DNA of 23,698 nucleotides, from assembly GCA_902478875.1 (NCBI GenBank), contig CABSMZ010000012.1:1-23698 (forward strand), read 5' to 3'. Below the pieces are notes generated by a model. That model worked only from the letters and a program-made list of their open reading frames with translations, was not told the origin of the DNA and did no database searches. Positions 23,116-23,698 of this stretch are shown in pieces. Position 1 is the first letter of the stretch. Every line of letters begins with the position of its first letter. This DNA comes from an uncultured Collinsella sp. Its GTDB lineage: Bacteria; Actinomycetota; Coriobacteriia; Coriobacteriales; Coriobacteriaceae. Made by a program: the position numbers and the translations under genes.

Positions 23116-23169
23116 AAAAGAGTATCCGTTGACCTCTGCTCGACATTATGCCGATCGATAGGAGGCGCT

Positions 23170-23436
23170 ATGGACGCTAAGCAGCTCGAAAAGATGATGG
23201 GGTTTGCTCCCGGAGAGTTGGAGAAAGCCGCGGAGGCATACGAAAAAGATGAGTGGCCAAAGGGTCGCACCATCAAGCTGGGAAGGCCATCGATCTCTGA
23301 TGAGCCAAGCGTTGTTTTATCGGCACGTGTGGGTGAGTCTGTTCTTGATGCGTTTGACGCAAAAGCAAAGCGCCATGGGCAAACACGCACGGAGCGACTC
23401 AGGGAGCTCATCACGCTCGATGCAATGATTGCCTAG
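23170..23436 (+). CDS. small ribbon-helix-helix protein (antitoxin-like)
   Basis: An 88-residue protein whose C-terminal half looks like an RHH fold: a strand SVVLSARV (about 48-55), helix ESVLDAFDAKAKRHG, turn, and helix RTERLRELITLDAMIA. The first 45 residues are charged and contain a proline-rich linker. RHH proteins bind palindromic operators as dimers and are often antitoxins. The start at 23170 is set by AGGAGG 5 nt upstream; a longer frame beginning at 23095 would overlap the promoter and is rejected. No toxin gene is visible on either side within the window. The protein is probably an orphan or solo regulator of the repeat island. Confidence 0.75.
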   Translation: MDAKQLEKMMGFAPGELEKAAEAYEKDEWPKGRTIKLGRPSISDEPSVVLSARVGESVLDAFDAKAKRHGQTRTERLRELITLDAMIA

Positions 23437-23462
23437 ACTCAACTCCCCACCGAATCCATACA

Positions 23463-23517
23463 TGTACGCCAGCATCCAAAGTCGACATTTTTCGACATCT
23501 TTGGATGCTGGCGTACA
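23463..23517. repeat. 55-bp palindromic repeat, copy 2
   Basis: A perfect 19-bp inverted repeat (left arm TGTACGCCAGCATCCAAAG) around the same 17-nt loop as copy 1, followed by GCTTTTG. It starts 27 bp past the RHH stop. Same orientation as copy 1, 1079 bp away. It may end the RHH transcript. Confidence 0.92.
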
Positions 23518-23547
23518 GCTTTTGCAACACAGTCATTGGGGATGTTC

Positions 23548-23613
23548 TTAAATGACTAGTCGTTAAAGAACGTCCTCAACGACTATTAAATGACTAGTCG
23601 TTAAAGAACGTCC
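23548..23613. repeat. 38-bp unit in tandem (1.7 copies)
   Basis: Two identical 28-bp blocks (starting TTAAATGACTAGTCGTTAAA) at 23548-23575 and 23586-23613, with a 38-bp period. The first, with its flank, is a near-palindrome bounded by GTTCTT and AAGAAC and centred on GACTAGTC, with two mismatched positions. Confidence 0.88.
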
Positions 23614-23631
23614 ATTACAGTCGAAATTGTC

Positions 23632-23652
23632 AGCCCGGGACCGTCTCGGGCT
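23632..23652. terminator. hairpin, possible terminator
   Basis: AGCCCG (23632-23637) and CGGGCT (23647-23652), extended inward by three pairs including one G-U. No T-run follows, so the function is uncertain. Confidence 0.35.
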
Positions 23653-23698
23653 ACGATTGAGGCGCGCCCAGAACGGGCCGCCGACCGGGCGCCCGCGC

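Larger units (their letters stand above)
22337..23169. other. repeat-rich, gene-poor island
   Basis: About 830 bp without a convincing gene, with visibly more A/T than the rest of the window. It holds one 55-bp hairpin repeat, a tail-to-tail pair of a second element, one 38-bp unit copy, a perfect 25-bp palindrome, two further inverted repeats (CTGGTC/GACCAG at 22898-22903 and 22915-22920; a 9-bp repeat at 22978-23037), and then the promoter of the RHH gene. Short open frames at 22475-22675 (+) and 22691-22879 (-) are the two copies of the second element rather than supported genes. Confidence 0.75.
23437..23698. other. repeat-bearing tail without genes
   Basis: After the RHH stop come the second 55-bp hairpin, the 38-bp units, a stem AGCCCG/CGGGCT (23632-23652) and a very GC-rich end with no open frame or tRNA that I can recognise. 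Confidence 0.7.

Noticed and set aside
23095..23169. Upstream extension of the RHH protein by 25 residues
   Set aside because: It would begin in the promoter spacer, whereas AGGAGG is correctly placed for the ATG at 23170.
22384..23613. CRISPR array
   Set aside because: The repeats are few, of different kinds and irregularly spaced, with no unique spacers of constant length and no cas genes.

Overview
The window looks like a chromosomal segment of a Coriobacteriia gut actinobacterium, most likely Collinsella or a close relative. This is an inference from GC-rich coding sequence, short intergenic gaps, mixed ATG/GTG starts with AAGGAG-type ribosome sites, TACAAT-like -10 boxes, and gene content (MATE pump, queuosine-precursor transporter, TipAS regulator, amino-acid-binding-type sensor kinases). 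No rRNA, tRNA or CRISPR was seen.

Layout. 1-5000: a MATE exporter, a LysR regulator divergent from an EamA-type transporter, uracil-DNA glycosylase, and an SDR oxidoreductase converging on it across a shared terminator. 5011-7503: a VUT/YhhQ-type queuosine-precursor transporter, in a likely operon with the SDR and with a structured leader, and release factor 3. 7640-9700: a GntR (YtrA-like) regulator with a palindromic operator, then an ABC ATPase and a coupled permease. 9785-12209: a ClC-family channel with unusual motifs, a LOG-family protein and a two-TM potassium channel. 12408-18861: two paralogous hybrid histidine kinases. One carries two fused solute-binding domains and has an apparent frameshift that separates its signal peptide from the rest. 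The other is translationally coupled to a separate solute-binding lipoprotein. A small flavin-type oxidoreductase lies between them. 19006-22336: a MalY-type C-S lyase/aminotransferase, TrmO, an XRE/zinc-ribbon/TipAS fusion regulator and a glutaredoxin.

22337-23698 is different: it is gene-poor, AT-richer and full of repeats. It holds two near-identical 55-bp hairpins about 1.08 kb apart in direct orientation, a tail-to-tail pair of a second element, a 38-bp palindromic unit in several copies, a perfect 25-bp palindrome, and one small ribbon-helix-helix gene with palindromes inside its own promoter. It looks like an accessory island built from non-autonomous repeats.

The items most worth following up are the frameshifted sensor kinase, the fused and split versions of the same sensing architecture side by side, the possible preQ1-type leader in front of the transporter-SDR operon, and the repeat island around the RHH gene. 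Functions come from recognised motifs and family knowledge; no database search was run.
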